The notes under the pieces are model-generated. The model ran no database searches. It was given only the letters and a program-made list of their open reading frames with translations, and was not told the origin of the DNA. A stretch of DNA of 64,000 nt from positions 124,001 to 188,000 of the forward strand of contig JBGURP010000039.1 of the NCBI GenBank assembly GCA_045132055.1, in the 5' to 3' direction. Of the stretch, positions 9,117 to 17,627 are shown in pieces. The DNA comes from F23-D06 sp045132055 (lineage in GTDB: Bacteria; Bacteroidota; Bacteroidia; Bacteroidales; WCHB1-69). A program made the translations under genes and the position numbers. How positions within the stretch are numbered: the first letter of the stretch is position 1; each line of letters starts with the position of its first letter.

Positions 9117-9793
9117 TATTTGTCAAGTAAGTCGGGGCGGCGTTGTTGGGTCCTTTGCAGTTGTTGTTCCATTCTCCATTCTGAAATCAGCTTGTCGTTG
9201 CCGGAGAGAAGCACTTCGGGCACGCGGTGTCCGCGCCAGTCCGCCGGGCGTGTATATACGGGTGCGGAGAGCAGGTCGTCCTGGAAGGAGTCGGAGAGGG
9301 CAGAGGTGCCGTCGTTGATTACGCCGGGGATGACGCGTGCGATGGCGTCGGTGATGACCATGGCGGCCAGTTCGCCACCGGAGAGCACGTAGTCGCCAAT
9401 GCTGAGGTCCTCGGTGACGAAAATCTCGCGCACGCGCTCATCTACTCCCTTGTAGTGCCCGCAGAGCAGGATGATGTTGTTCAGCATGGACATCTCATTG
9501 GCCTTGTGCTGGTTGAAGACCTTGCCGTCGGGGGCCATCAGGTAGATGGCATCATAGGTGCGCTCGCTCTGGAGCTGTTCAATGCAGCGTGCGATAGGCT
9601 CAATCATCATCACCATGCCGGCGCCGCCCCCAAAGGGATAGTCGTCTGCCTTGTGATGCTTATCGGTGGTGTAGCTGCGGATGTCGTGCGTGTGCAGCTC
9701 CAAATGCCCCTTGTCCACCGCCCGCTTGAGGATGGAGTTGCCAAAAACGCCAGTGAACATGTCAGGGAAAAGCGTGAGTATATCTATTCTCAT
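9116..9793 (-). CDS. trmD: tRNA (guanine37-N1)-methyltransferase TrmD
   Basis: 225 residues. The start MRIDILTLFPDMFTGVFGNS, the DYPFGGGAGMVMM motif, the knot region LLCGHYKGVDERV, and SIGDYVLSGGELAAM are all diagnostic. It methylates G37 of tRNAs for Leu, Pro and Arg with S-adenosylmethionine, keeping the reading frame. In many bacteria trmD sits with rpsP, rimM and rplS; here it is instead between an O-methyltransferase (3 bases apart) and the ligase gene. Confidence 0.96.
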   Translation of the reverse strand: MRIDILTLFPDMFTGVFGNSILKRAVDKGHLELHTHDIRSYTTDKHHKADDYPFGGGAGMVMMIEPIARCIEQLQSERTYDAIYLMAPDGKVFNQHKANEMSMLNNIILLCGHYKGVDERVREIFVTEDLSIGDYVLSGGELAAMVITDAIARVIPGVINDGTSALSDSFQDDLLSAPVYTRPADWRGHRVPEVLLSGNDKLISEWRMEQQLQRTQQRRPDLLDK

Positions 9794-9795
9794 AT

Positions 9796-10446
9796 TTACA
9801 ATTTTTCGATTATCATAATGCCGTCGCGGAACGGCAGGAGCAGGTTTCGCACCCGGTTGTCATTCTGCACGTGGTCGTTGAAGGCGAGGATAGCTTGTGT
9901 GTCGCGATCATGGCCGATATTTTCTTGCACTACCTTCCCGTTCCAGAGCACGTTGTCTGCCAATATGAATCCGCCTTTTCTGACGGCGGGCAGCACAGCC
10001 TCGTAGTAGGCCATATAGTCCTCTTTTTCAGCATCGATGAACACCAAATCCCAGGTCGTGTTCAGCGTGGGGGCCACTTGCAATGCATCTCCGATATGCA
10101 AGATGATCTGCTTCCCCAGTGGCGACTGGCTGAAGTATTCCCGGATGCGGTCTTCGTACTCCACGTTGACCTCGATGGTATGAAGTTCACCTGTGGTCGT
10201 CAGACCCTCTGCCATACACAGTGCGGAGTAGCCCGTGAACGTGCCAATTTCCAGAATGCGTTCAGGGCGGAGCATTTTGGAAATGAAAGTCAGAAACTGT
10301 CCTTGAAGCTGGTCGGAGAGCATGCGCGGATTCACCGTCTCCAGATTCGTCTGCCGGTTTAGCCGATGCAGAAGCTCGTTTTCAGGAGTGGTGTGCGCTT
10401 CGCAGTACGCCTCAATCGTGTGGTCTATCAGGTCAAAGGTGGACAT
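9796..10446 (-). CDS. Class I SAM-dependent O-methyltransferase
   Basis: 216 residues of the catechol-O-methyltransferase-like family: motif I ILEIGTFTGYSALCMA, motif II HTIEVN, DLVFIDAEKEDYMAYYE with the metal-binding Asp, and GGFILADNVLWNGKV. The substrate is unknown; the family acts on small catechol-like compounds, and the gene is common in Bacteroidota housekeeping runs. Overlaps the xseB stop by one base. Confidence 0.88.
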   Translation of the reverse strand: MSTFDLIDHTIEAYCEAHTTPENELLHRLNRQTNLETVNPRMLSDQLQGQFLTFISKMLRPERILEIGTFTGYSALCMAEGLTTTGELHTIEVNVEYEDRIREYFSQSPLGKQIILHIGDALQVAPTLNTTWDLVFIDAEKEDYMAYYEAVLPAVRKGGFILADNVLWNGKVVQENIGHDRDTQAILAFNDHVQNDNRVRNLLLPFRDGIMIIEKL

Positions 10447-10640
10447 TAGGAGAGCTCGGCTATGTTTTGGTTAACCTCGTTTTCTATTTTCGTAAGCTTG
10501 TCCTTGCATATCTGGATCAGCTTGGAGGCCTGTTTGATATGATCGGCAAGGTCGTCCACGGAAATGTCGGCATCCTCCATTCGCTTGACGATGGCCTGTA
10601 GCTGTTTGAAAGCCTCAGTATAGGAGAGTTCTTCTTTCAT
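10446..10640 (-). CDS. xseB: Exodeoxyribonuclease VII small subunit
   Basis: 64 residues, the usual length for XseB. The family pattern is clear: SYTEAFKQLQAIVKRME, then DADISVDDLADHIKQASKLI and a charged coiled C-terminus. It pairs with XseA to degrade single-stranded DNA. xseA, often directly upstream in Bacteroidota, is not next to it here; a barrel protein gene is instead. Confidence 0.92.
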   Translation of the reverse strand: MKEELSYTEAFKQLQAIVKRMEDADISVDDLADHIKQASKLIQICKDKLTKIENEVNQNIAELS

Positions 10641-10649
10641 ACTATTATT

Positions 10650-11294
10650 TTAATAGGCAATACCGATTTTTACGCCGGCAAAATGATAGAAAGTGTTTCG
10701 ATAGTGGTTGGGGTAAAGGTCGGAGTAGTCCTGCTCATTAGGCTGTACGATGGAATACCCGGTTTTGGAATATTGCATCTTGTACACACCGGCAATGACC
10801 AGTGACAGCTTGTCTGTGAAACGCACTCGCATTCCCAATCCGAACTCCCCAGTCGGGCCCCATTCGGTGCCGTGCACTACTTTGTCCGTGCTCTCCGGCT
10901 TGGTTTGTCCGTACCATTTGAAGCCCCATCCCAGATTCAAGTAGGTCATAGGGGCCACTTTGGTGTGATTGGTCATATTGATACTAAGATTCAGACATAC
11001 GGGTATGAAAGCCGTGTGCCGCCAAATGTCAAAGCCTGTTTCAATACCCATGGTGAAGATATTGTCGAACTGATAAGCCAGCAATTGGTGTATCTGGAAG
11101 TTGGGGATGCGGTTGTCCACAGACTTGACCAGGTTTCCGGTAGAATCTTTCAATGCGATGGATCCAACGCCGTTGGTGTAGCCGACGGAAGTCATGAAAG
11201 TCCAGCGGCTGACTTGGTGCCCTCTGCTGCGTTGGGCTTGTGCAGAGGTGGCCAGTATTATCAAACCAAGAGACAAAATGATGATTCTTTTCAT
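10650..11294 (-). CDS. Predicted outer-membrane beta-barrel protein
   Basis: 214 residues with signal peptide MKRIIILSLGLIILATSAQA and alternating strands from about residue 30 to the end (for example FGLGMRVRFTDKLSLVIAGV and FYHFAGVKIGIAY). Size and the final aromatic residue suit a small eight- to ten-strand barrel. I do not recognise a named family. It is inserted between recN and xseB, so it may be a later addition to the run. Confidence 0.65.
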   Translation of the reverse strand: MKRIIILSLGLIILATSAQAQRSRGHQVSRWTFMTSVGYTNGVGSIALKDSTGNLVKSVDNRIPNFQIHQLLAYQFDNIFTMGIETGFDIWRHTAFIPVCLNLSINMTNHTKVAPMTYLNLGWGFKWYGQTKPESTDKVVHGTEWGPTGEFGLGMRVRFTDKLSLVIAGVYKMQYSKTGYSIVQPNEQDYSDLYPNHYRNTFYHFAGVKIGIAY

Positions 11295-11306
11295 GATGGG
11301 GTATGC

Positions 11307-12983
11307 TTAGGTGATGGTTTGGTTTAGGCCCTTGGTCAGCTCGCGGGCGGTGTTCAGGGCGGCTTCTGTCAGCTGATTGCCGCAAATGAGAGTGGCGATG
11401 GCCTGGATGCGCTCTTCGCCGTGCAGTTCGCGCAGGTCCGTCACGGCCTGGTCTTCGCGGTTCTCTTTGTAAACCAGATAGTGTCGGTTGCCGTTGGCGG
11501 CAATTTGCGGCAGATGGGTGATGGCGATTACCTGATGTCGCTCCGAGAAGGTACGCATGACGGCGGCCACACGGTTGGCGGTCTCGCCGGAGATACCTGT
11601 GTCGATTTCGTCAAAGATGACCGTGGGCAGCAATACCGAGTCGGTGATGACGGACTTCAGGGCCAGCATCACGCGAGATATTTCGCCGCCAGAGGCCACT
11701 TTGCTGATGTCCGAGGGCTCCACGCCCTTGTTGGCAGAGAAGAGAAAATCGGCCGATTCCTGTCCGTACTCGTGCAGTGCTCCGGCGGCAATCAATTGGA
11801 TTTGGAAACGGCTGTCCGGCAGTGCAAGTTGGTGCAGTCGGGCTTCCATCTCCTGCTGTAACGGCTCGATAACCTGTTGGCGCGTTTGCGTGAGCTCCTT
11901 GGCCAAATGCTCGGCTTGCGCATGCAACTCGCCCCGCTGCTTGTCCAGGGTGTCCAGCTGTTCGCGATGGTCTGCATATTGCGCAGTCTCCTGCTGCAGC
12001 CGGTCTTTGAGTTGCAACAAATCCTCGATGGTGTCAGCCTGATATTTGTGCTGCAGGCTGAAAATCAGATCCAGCCGCTCGTTCAATCTGTCCAGCTCGC
12101 TGGGGTTGAGTTCCACGGCTTGTTCCTTGCAGACGATATCGTATGCAATGTCTTTTACCTCCACGAGGGCAGCATCAAGGCGATTATAAATCTCTTGATA
12201 TTCATCGCTGATATCCTTCAGGGCGGCACATTCGTGTTGTACTGCTTTCAGCTGTTGCACAATGGTGTCTCCATCACGTTCGGAGAGCTGTTGCGCAGCC
12301 TGGTAAAGATGCGATTTGATGTTCTCCGCGTGGGTGAGCAGATGGATATTCTTTTCCAGCTCTGCTTGTTCATCGGGTTGGAGCTGAGCGTTATCGATTT
12401 CTTGTATGGTGAAATTGTTGAACTCTTGCTGCAAAGCGGCTTCTGCGCATTGCCTTTTGAGTTCGTCGTAGTCTTTTTCGGCCTTTTTCCATGCGGCAAG
12501 AACGGTGCGATACTGGTCGCGCAACTTCTGGTTCTGAGCGTATTGGTCGATGATGTCCAGACGGAAGTCTGCGTTCTGAATCAGCAGGCTTTGGTGCTGG
12601 GAGTGTATGTCGATAAGCTTGGAAGCCAGTGCTTTGAGGGTGGCGAGGTTGACAGGCGTGTCGTTGATGAAGGCTCTGGATTTGCCTCGCTCGTTGATTT
12701 CGCGCCGGAGCGTGGTCAACGGTTGGTAGTCCAAGTCGTTGTCGTCAAAAAAAGATTGGAAATGATAGTCGTCTATCAGAAAGGAACCTTCCACAATGCA
12801 TTTGCGTGACTTGTCGTACAGCACGTCTGTGTCGGCGCGGTTGCCCAAGATGAGCGACAGCGCACCCATCAGGATGGACTTTCCGGCGCCTGTTTCTCCC
12901 GTGATAACCGTGAAGCCCTTGTCGAACGCAATGTCGAGCGAGCGTATCAGCGCATAGTTCTCAATCTGCAGGGACTGTAACAT
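11307..12983 (-). CDS. recN: DNA repair protein RecN
   Basis: 558 residues. Walker A at the N-terminus (FTVITGETGAGKSILMGAL), a long coiled coil in the middle (about 160-370), and the C-terminal ABC signature (KVASGGEISRVMLALKSV) with Walker B (VIFDEIDTGISGETA) and the HQVIAITHLPQIAA switch. An SMC-like ATPase acting in double-strand break repair. DUF4835 and coaBC precede it, a conserved Bacteroidota order. Confidence 0.97.
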   Translation of the reverse strand: MLQSLQIENYALIRSLDIAFDKGFTVITGETGAGKSILMGALSLILGNRADTDVLYDKSRKCIVEGSFLIDDYHFQSFFDDNDLDYQPLTTLRREINERGKSRAFINDTPVNLATLKALASKLIDIHSQHQSLLIQNADFRLDIIDQYAQNQKLRDQYRTVLAAWKKAEKDYDELKRQCAEAALQQEFNNFTIQEIDNAQLQPDEQAELEKNIHLLTHAENIKSHLYQAAQQLSERDGDTIVQQLKAVQHECAALKDISDEYQEIYNRLDAALVEVKDIAYDIVCKEQAVELNPSELDRLNERLDLIFSLQHKYQADTIEDLLQLKDRLQQETAQYADHREQLDTLDKQRGELHAQAEHLAKELTQTRQQVIEPLQQEMEARLHQLALPDSRFQIQLIAAGALHEYGQESADFLFSANKGVEPSDISKVASGGEISRVMLALKSVITDSVLLPTVIFDEIDTGISGETANRVAAVMRTFSERHQVIAITHLPQIAANGNRHYLVYKENREDQAVTDLRELHGEERIQAIATLICGNQLTEAALNTARELTKGLNQTIT

Positions 12984-12985
12984 GA

Positions 12986-13891
12986 TTACTTGCTTGCGGT
13001 GTTGATGGCGTCGTACTTGGAGGAGTTGGTGGGGTCAAGTTGCTTCATGATGTTGATGACCTGCGTCTTTTCACTGGGCATGCCCTCCTTGAAGATGTTG
13101 ACAATCTCGTCGCTCTTGGCTCCCACGATAATCTTGACCATGGCCAATCCTGATTTCTGTGCGTTTACCTGCTGGAGCAGACGGAGGCTTTCCAAGATGA
13201 CGGCGCGGCCGGCATCCGGAGTCTCGTTCATGACATCAAGTCCCAGTCTGTGATACTGATAAAAGAATTCATGCAGCTTGCTGTAGGTACCGTTGGTAAG
13301 ATTCTCAATAATCCAATAGCGGTTGCTTTGTCCGTTGTCGGCCACTGACCAGCCTTTCTCTTTTGCGCTGGTGTTCAGGTTCACAATGCTCTGGCATTTG
13401 GCGTAGTAGCCATCACCGCCATTCATGGAGAAGCTGTCGAATTCGACAGCCAGAAACAGGTTGAGATAATAGGCGATGAGCGAGGTGAACTGGTTGAGGT
13501 TCACGTTGTCTGCGTACTCCAGCGGGTCGCCTTCCGCGTAAGTGAATTGAATGTTCTTGTCTTGGAAGTTCAGCAAGGTGGTCTTATAGCTTGCCTTGTA
13601 AACAGGACGTTGCAGCAGGATGGCCATGCTTCCCTTATAGACATCGCCGCTCACTTCTGTGAGGTTGATGTGGAGGGAGCATTCGATACGCTCGTTGGTT
13701 TTCAGATTGTACTGGCACCACTTGCGGTCGTTGATGAACTGGTAAATCTTTTGCTGCAGGTCGTTATATCTTTGCTGGTTGACACCGCCGGTCACCTGGT
13801 TCGCGTTCACCGACACCTGGCATTGGAAGTCTTGTGCGGACAGGCATCCGCAGAACAGGGCGAGGAGAAGCAGCAGACAGAGTCTTTTCAT
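12986..13891 (-). CDS. DUF4835 family exported protein
   Basis: 301 residues, signal peptide MKRLCLLLLLALFCGCLSA followed by QDFQCQVSVNANQV. Family marks include FINDRKWCQYNL and NLTEVSGDVYKGSMAILLQRPVYKASY. The GC in the signal could suggest a lipobox, but cleavage after LSA fits better. The family is restricted to Bacteroidota and almost always lies between coaBC and recN, as here. Function unknown; an envelope role is inferred only from export. Confidence 0.8.
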   Translation of the reverse strand: MKRLCLLLLLALFCGCLSAQDFQCQVSVNANQVTGGVNQQRYNDLQQKIYQFINDRKWCQYNLKTNERIECSLHINLTEVSGDVYKGSMAILLQRPVYKASYKTTLLNFQDKNIQFTYAEGDPLEYADNVNLNQFTSLIAYYLNLFLAVEFDSFSMNGGDGYYAKCQSIVNLNTSAKEKGWSVADNGQSNRYWIIENLTNGTYSKLHEFFYQYHRLGLDVMNETPDAGRAVILESLRLLQQVNAQKSGLAMVKIIVGAKSDEIVNIFKEGMPSEKTQVINIMKQLDPTNSSKYDAINTASK

Positions 13892-13903
13892 AGTTTTTGT
13901 TTT

Positions 13904-15100
13904 TTATTTGATGATGGAGCAGGCCACATCCAGGATGTCTTTGGCGATGGCCTGTTTGTCTTTCAGCTCGCTTTCGTATGTTTTTCCGTCGCGGGTGAGC
14001 ATGATGACCTTGTTAGTGGTGGTGCCGAAGCCCGCGCCTTTGTCACGAAGCGAGTTTAGAACGATGACATCCGCGTTTTTAGTATGCAGCTTCTTGGTGG
14101 CGTTCTCGATTTCGTGTTCCGTTTCCAGGGCGAAGCCGATGAGCAGTTGCCCATCCCGTTTCTGTTGCCCGATGGTGGCCAGGATGTCTTTGGTTTTTAC
14201 CAGATGGAGATCGAGGGAGTCGTGCTCTTTCTTGATTTTCTCCGTGGCAGCCTGTTCGGGCGTGAAGTCCGCTACTGCAGCCGCCATGATCATGATGTCC
14301 TGCTGGTCGGCGATGGCCATGCACTGCTCGAACATTTGCCCAGCGGTCATTACGTCCACCCGGCGAATGCCCGGATGGCTGCAGGTCAGGTGCGTGGGAC
14401 CCGTCACGAGGGTTACCGCTGCGCCCTCTTCTGCGGCGGCTTCGGCCAGACGGAATCCCATGAGGCCGGAGGAGTGGTTGCCGATGAATCGTACTGGGTC
14501 GATGGGCTCGTAAGTGGGCCCTGCGGTGATCATCACTTTCTTGCCGGCTAAGCGTTGGGGAACCGATAGGGTTTGATGTACTATGGTGAAGATTTTCTCG
14601 GGTTCCTCCATCCGGCCGGTGCCGGTGCTGCCGCATGCGAGAAATCCGCTCTGCGGCTCAATGATGTGACATCCCTTTTGGCGTAGCAGGTCAATGTTGT
14701 GTTGCACAGTCGGTTCGGCAAACATCCTGTCGTTCATGGCAGGGGCGATGAAGATGGGCTTTTGGGTGGCCAGCAGCATGGTGGAAAGCGCGTCGTCGGC
14801 GATGCCGTGCGCAAACTTGCCGATGATGTTGGCCGTGGCCGGTGCCACCACCACACAGTCCGCCCATTCCGACAGGCTGATGTGCTCTACGTCGCGCGTC
14901 ATGCCGGCGTCGAACATGTCGGCATACAGCTTGTTCTGCGAAAGCGTCTCAATGGTGAGTGGGGTCACGAACTCCAGGGCATGGCGTGTGGCCGCTACCT
15001 TGACCTCGTATCCATTGCTTTTGAACAGACGGATCAGGAACAGCGACTTGTAGGCGGCAATGCCCCCGGAGATACCGATGACGATGTGCTTGGCGGACAT
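13904..15100 (-). CDS. coaBC: Bifunctional phosphopantothenoylcysteine decarboxylase/synthetase
   Basis: 398 residues. The N-terminal flavoprotein half (CoaC) shows GISGGIAAYKSLFLIRLF, the active-site ISLSEWADCVVVAPATANII and PAMNDRMF; the C-terminal half (CoaB) begins near residue 190 with KKVMITAGPTYEPIDPVRFI and NHSSGLMGFRLAEAA. It joins cysteine to 4'-phosphopantothenate and decarboxylates the product in CoA synthesis. Second gene after the omega-like subunit. Confidence 0.96.
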   Translation of the reverse strand: MSAKHIVIGISGGIAAYKSLFLIRLFKSNGYEVKVAATRHALEFVTPLTIETLSQNKLYADMFDAGMTRDVEHISLSEWADCVVVAPATANIIGKFAHGIADDALSTMLLATQKPIFIAPAMNDRMFAEPTVQHNIDLLRQKGCHIIEPQSGFLACGSTGTGRMEEPEKIFTIVHQTLSVPQRLAGKKVMITAGPTYEPIDPVRFIGNHSSGLMGFRLAEAAAEEGAAVTLVTGPTHLTCSHPGIRRVDVMTAGQMFEQCMAIADQQDIMIMAAAVADFTPEQAATEKIKKEHDSLDLHLVKTKDILATIGQQKRDGQLLIGFALETEHEIENATKKLHTKNADVIVLNSLRDKGAGFGTTTNKVIMLTRDGKTYESELKDKQAIAKDILDVACSIIK

Positions 15101-15106
15101 GCTTTT

Positions 15107-15439
15107 TTACTCGTTGGTGTCAGGATCTTTGAAATAAACCTGGTCGTTTTCGAATTCGTACAGAGCCAACTGGGTCGGCTTGGGGAGCTGCTCATAGAAC
15201 TTGGACAATTCAATCTGCTCGCGGTTCTCGAACACCTCTTCCAAAGTGTCAGAATTGGAGGCGTATTGAAGGGAGGTCTCCTGGAACTCCTGCTTCAAGT
15301 CGGCGGCAATCTGATCGGCACGCTTCGACATGATCACAATACTTTTGTAGAAGTTGCCGGTCTCCTTGTCGTATTGTCTGATGTCTTTGGTTTTGGCAAA
15401 AAGGTCAATTTTCAGTTTCTTGTAATCTGCAGCTTTCAT
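15107..15439 (-). CDS. rpoZ: Bacteroidota RNA polymerase omega-like subunit (Rpb6/RpoZ family)
   Basis: 110 residues; the core around TGNFYKSIVIMSKRADQIAA matches the omega/Rpb6 fold signature (NxY..v.i.akRA.qi). Between bamD and coaBC, the order usual in this phylum. The C-terminal 50 residues are acidic and variable. Omega aids assembly of the RNA polymerase core. Confidence 0.85.
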   Translation of the reverse strand: MKAADYKKLKIDLFAKTKDIRQYDKETGNFYKSIVIMSKRADQIAADLKQEFQETSLQYASNSDTLEEVFENREQIELSKFYEQLPKPTQLALYEFENDQVYFKDPDTNE

Positions 15440-15446
15440 TATCTGA

Positions 15447-16394
15447 TTAATTATTTTGTGAATTTTTATTGAATTTCAATAGCTGTTTTTGTACGTCCTT
15501 GGAGATTCTTTCTACCTCCTTGGTGTATTTGGTCTCTTCGTAGTTGAGGAGCATCCGGTTGCAGGCATCCAGGCAGGCTTTGTAACGTTCTTCTTGCTTG
15601 CGCACCACGCTCTTGCGTGCATACTCGTAGTTGTTAAGTACCAGATAGTAAATGGCTTCCGGTATCAGCGGGGAGTAGGAATACTCGTTGAAGAAGTTCT
15701 TGGCTGCAATCTGGCAAGCCTCGTAATGGTCGGTGTTGTAGTAGAGAATCAGCATCTCCAGATCCTTGCGGGCCAGCTTCAGGCGCAAAGCGTCCAGCAT
15801 CGTGTTGCACTCCTCGATGTGGGCGTTGTCGGGATACGCCTGTATGAAGGCTTTGATCTGCTCGATGGCATATTCCGTGTTGCTCTGGTCCAGCGAGTAG
15901 TCGGGGCTGGTCTTGTAGATGGCAGAAGTGCCGTAGTAGAAGGCATCCTCGGTGCGTTCAGAGTTGGGATAGCGACGCACGTAGTCGCGGAAGTGGAATG
16001 CAGCCATCTCGTAATCTCCGTTCATGTAGTAGGAGTGGGCGAACAGGAAGAGGATGGTGTCGGCGCGCGGAGTGCCTAATGAGAGCGGATACAGGTCCTC
16101 GAAAACACCGGCGGCCGACAGGAATTGCTGGTTGTTGTAGTAGCGCATGGCGCGCTCATACTGCTGGTCGAAGTTCTCGAAGGTCACCTTCTTGCCCGTG
16201 ATGGAAGTCTTGTACTTCTTGGGCTTTGTTGTTCCCTTCGTCTTTCCTTTTACCTTTCCTGCGGGTATGGTGTCACCAGCCAGCGTATTTTGGATGGAAC
16301 AGGCCGAAACCCACGCAGGAAAATCTGCGGCATAAACTCCCGCAGAAGTAGTTAACAGTATTATAATCAATAACTTGAAACTCTTCTTAACCAT
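15447..16394 (-). CDS. bamD: Outer-membrane assembly protein BamD, without evident lipobox
   Basis: 315 residues, longer than the usual 260-280. Residues from about 70 on carry the TPR-like repeats of BamD: YERAMRYYNNQQFLSAAGVF, then ADTILFLFAHSYYMNGDYE and FRDYVRRYPNSERTEDAFYY. BamD helps BamA insert barrel proteins. In most species it is a lipoprotein; here the N-terminus is a plain signal (LLIIILLTTSAGVYA) with no Leu-x-x-Cys at the cut, then a basic Lys/Gly/Thr-rich linker (about 45-68). The Cys at about 32 in WVSACS lacks a proper lipobox context. First gene of a nine- or ten-gene run. Confidence 0.85.
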   Translation of the reverse strand: MVKKSFKLLIIILLTTSAGVYAADFPAWVSACSIQNTLAGDTIPAGKVKGKTKGTTKPKKYKTSITGKKVTFENFDQQYERAMRYYNNQQFLSAAGVFEDLYPLSLGTPRADTILFLFAHSYYMNGDYEMAAFHFRDYVRRYPNSERTEDAFYYGTSAIYKTSPDYSLDQSNTEYAIEQIKAFIQAYPDNAHIEECNTMLDALRLKLARKDLEMLILYYNTDHYEACQIAAKNFFNEYSYSPLIPEAIYYLVLNNYEYARKSVVRKQEERYKACLDACNRMLLNYEETKYTKEVERISKDVQKQLLKFNKNSQNN

Positions 16395-16410
16395 AGTATA
16401 TCAAAACGTG

Positions 16411-16418
16411 CAAAAATA
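16411..16418 (-). promoter_or_regulatory. TAnnTTTG promoter element for the bamD-rpoZ-coaBC-recN run
   Basis: Minus strand reads TATATTTTTGCACG, 17 bases before the bamD ATG. It is divergent from the dnaX promoter 50 bases away. Confidence 0.65.
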
Positions 16419-16466
16419 TAAAAAATTTTATACCCTAGTACTTTTGCAAAGGGCGGCCTTTTTTTG

Positions 16467-16474
16467 TATATTTG
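16467..16474 (+). promoter_or_regulatory. TAnnTTTG promoter element for dnaX
   Basis: Reads GTATATTTGCAGC, 26 bases before the dnaX ATG at 16500; an upstream TTTG lies at about 16443. Confidence 0.7.
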
Positions 16475-16499
16475 CAGCTCGTTTTATAAAGATTGCAAT

Positions 16500-17627
16500 A
16501 TGGATAATTTTATCGTTTCCGCCCGAAAATACAGACCTACCACCTTCAAGTCAGTGGTGGGGCAGGAGTCTATCACCGCCACTTTGAAGAATGCCATCAA
16601 GACCGGACAGGTGGCGCAGGCGTTCCTCTTTTGCGGGCCGCGGGGTGTGGGCAAGACCACTTGTGCGCGTATCTTTGCCAAAGCCCTCAACTGTCAGCAT
16701 CTGACGGAGGACTGCGAGCCCTGTAACGAGTGCGATTCCTGTCTGTCGTTCAACAACTCCGCTTCATTCAATGTGTTCGAGTTGGACGCTGCCTCCAACA
16801 ATTCCGTGGAGGATATCCGCTCGCTGGTGGAGCAGGTGCACATTCCCCCGCAAGGAGCCAAGTACAAGGTCTATATCATCGATGAGGTCCACATGCTGTC
16901 GGGCGCCGCGTTCAACGCTTTCCTGAAGACGCTGGAGGAACCGCCCGCGTACGCCAAGTTCATCATGGCTACCACCGAGAAACACAAGATTATCCCTACC
17001 ATCCTGTCGCGTTGTCAGGTGTATGACTTCAAGCGCATCAACGAGAAGGACATCGTGCGTCACTTGCAGTATGTGGCTTCCCAGGAGGGCGTGTCTGCCG
17101 AAGAAGAAGCCCTGCATGTGGTGGCAGAGAAGGCAGACGGAGCCCTGCGCGACGCACTTTCCATCTTCGACCAGCTGGTGAGCTTCACGGGCAAGCAGAT
17201 CACCTATAAGGCTACGATCGAGAATCTCAACGTTCTTGACGTGGACAACTACTTCAAGATCACGGACTTTTTGTTTAATGATGACCCGTCCCCGGCCTTG
17301 TTGCTGCTGGATGACATTTTGGCCAAGGGATTCGAGGCCCAGCACTTCATCGCGGGTCTCGCTGCTCATTTCCGTAACCTGCTGATGGCGAAAACACCGG
17401 CTACGGTGCAACTGCTGGAGACCTCCGACAATATCAAGAACCATCTTCTGGAGCAGTCGCAGAAAGTGGATAAACAGCTGTTGCTGCGCGCGATGGAGCT
17501 CGCCAACCAGTGCGACTTCAATTACAAGATGTCCAACAACAAGCGACTGTCGGTGGAGTTGTGCCTCTTGCAGATAAATGCCAATTACGTCTATAAAAAG
17601 GCGAGGCAATCGCAGGAGCGTAAATAA
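16500..17627 (+). CDS. dnaX: DNA polymerase III gamma/tau subunit, clamp-loader part
   Basis: 375 residues starting MDNFIVSARKYRPTTFKSVV. Clamp-loader AAA+ features: Walker A GPRGVGKTTCARIFAKAL, zinc motif CEPCNECDSC, Walker B YIIDEVHMLSG, sensor 1 ATTEKHKIIPTILSRCQVYD, and the lid domain up to about residue 365. The frame stops after KKARQSQERK, while the tau-specific C-terminal region continues in the +1 frame (next entry). As read, it is a gamma-like short form. An earlier in-frame TTG at 16464 precedes the promoter element and was rejected. See the finding on the frame change. Confidence 0.93.
   Translation: MDNFIVSARKYRPTTFKSVVGQESITATLKNAIKTGQVAQAFLFCGPRGVGKTTCARIFAKALNCQHLTEDCEPCNECDSCLSFNNSASFNVFELDAASNNSVEDIRSLVEQVHIPPQGAKYKVYIIDEVHMLSGAAFNAFLKTLEEPPAYAKFIMATTEKHKIIPTILSRCQVYDFKRINEKDIVRHLQYVASQEGVSAEEEALHVVAEKADGALRDALSIFDQLVSFTGKQITYKATIENLNVLDVDNYFKITDFLFNDDPSPALLLLDDILAKGFEAQHFIAGLAAHFRNLLMAKTPATVQLLETSDNIKNHLLEQSQKVDKQLLLRAMELANQCDFNYKMSNNKRLSVELCLLQINANYVYKKARQSQERK

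Noticed and set aside
10671..10692. GCCGGCAAAATGATAG considered as a minus-strand promoter for xseB
   Set aside because: It lies inside the barrel protein gene, spells CATTTTGCC and lacks the TAnnTTTG form; xseB is more likely co-transcribed.
11877..12809. Long open frame (310 codons) on the plus strand opposite recN
   Set aside because: It lies wholly within recN, whose motifs are intact, and its protein has no recognisable domain; a shadow caused by codon bias.
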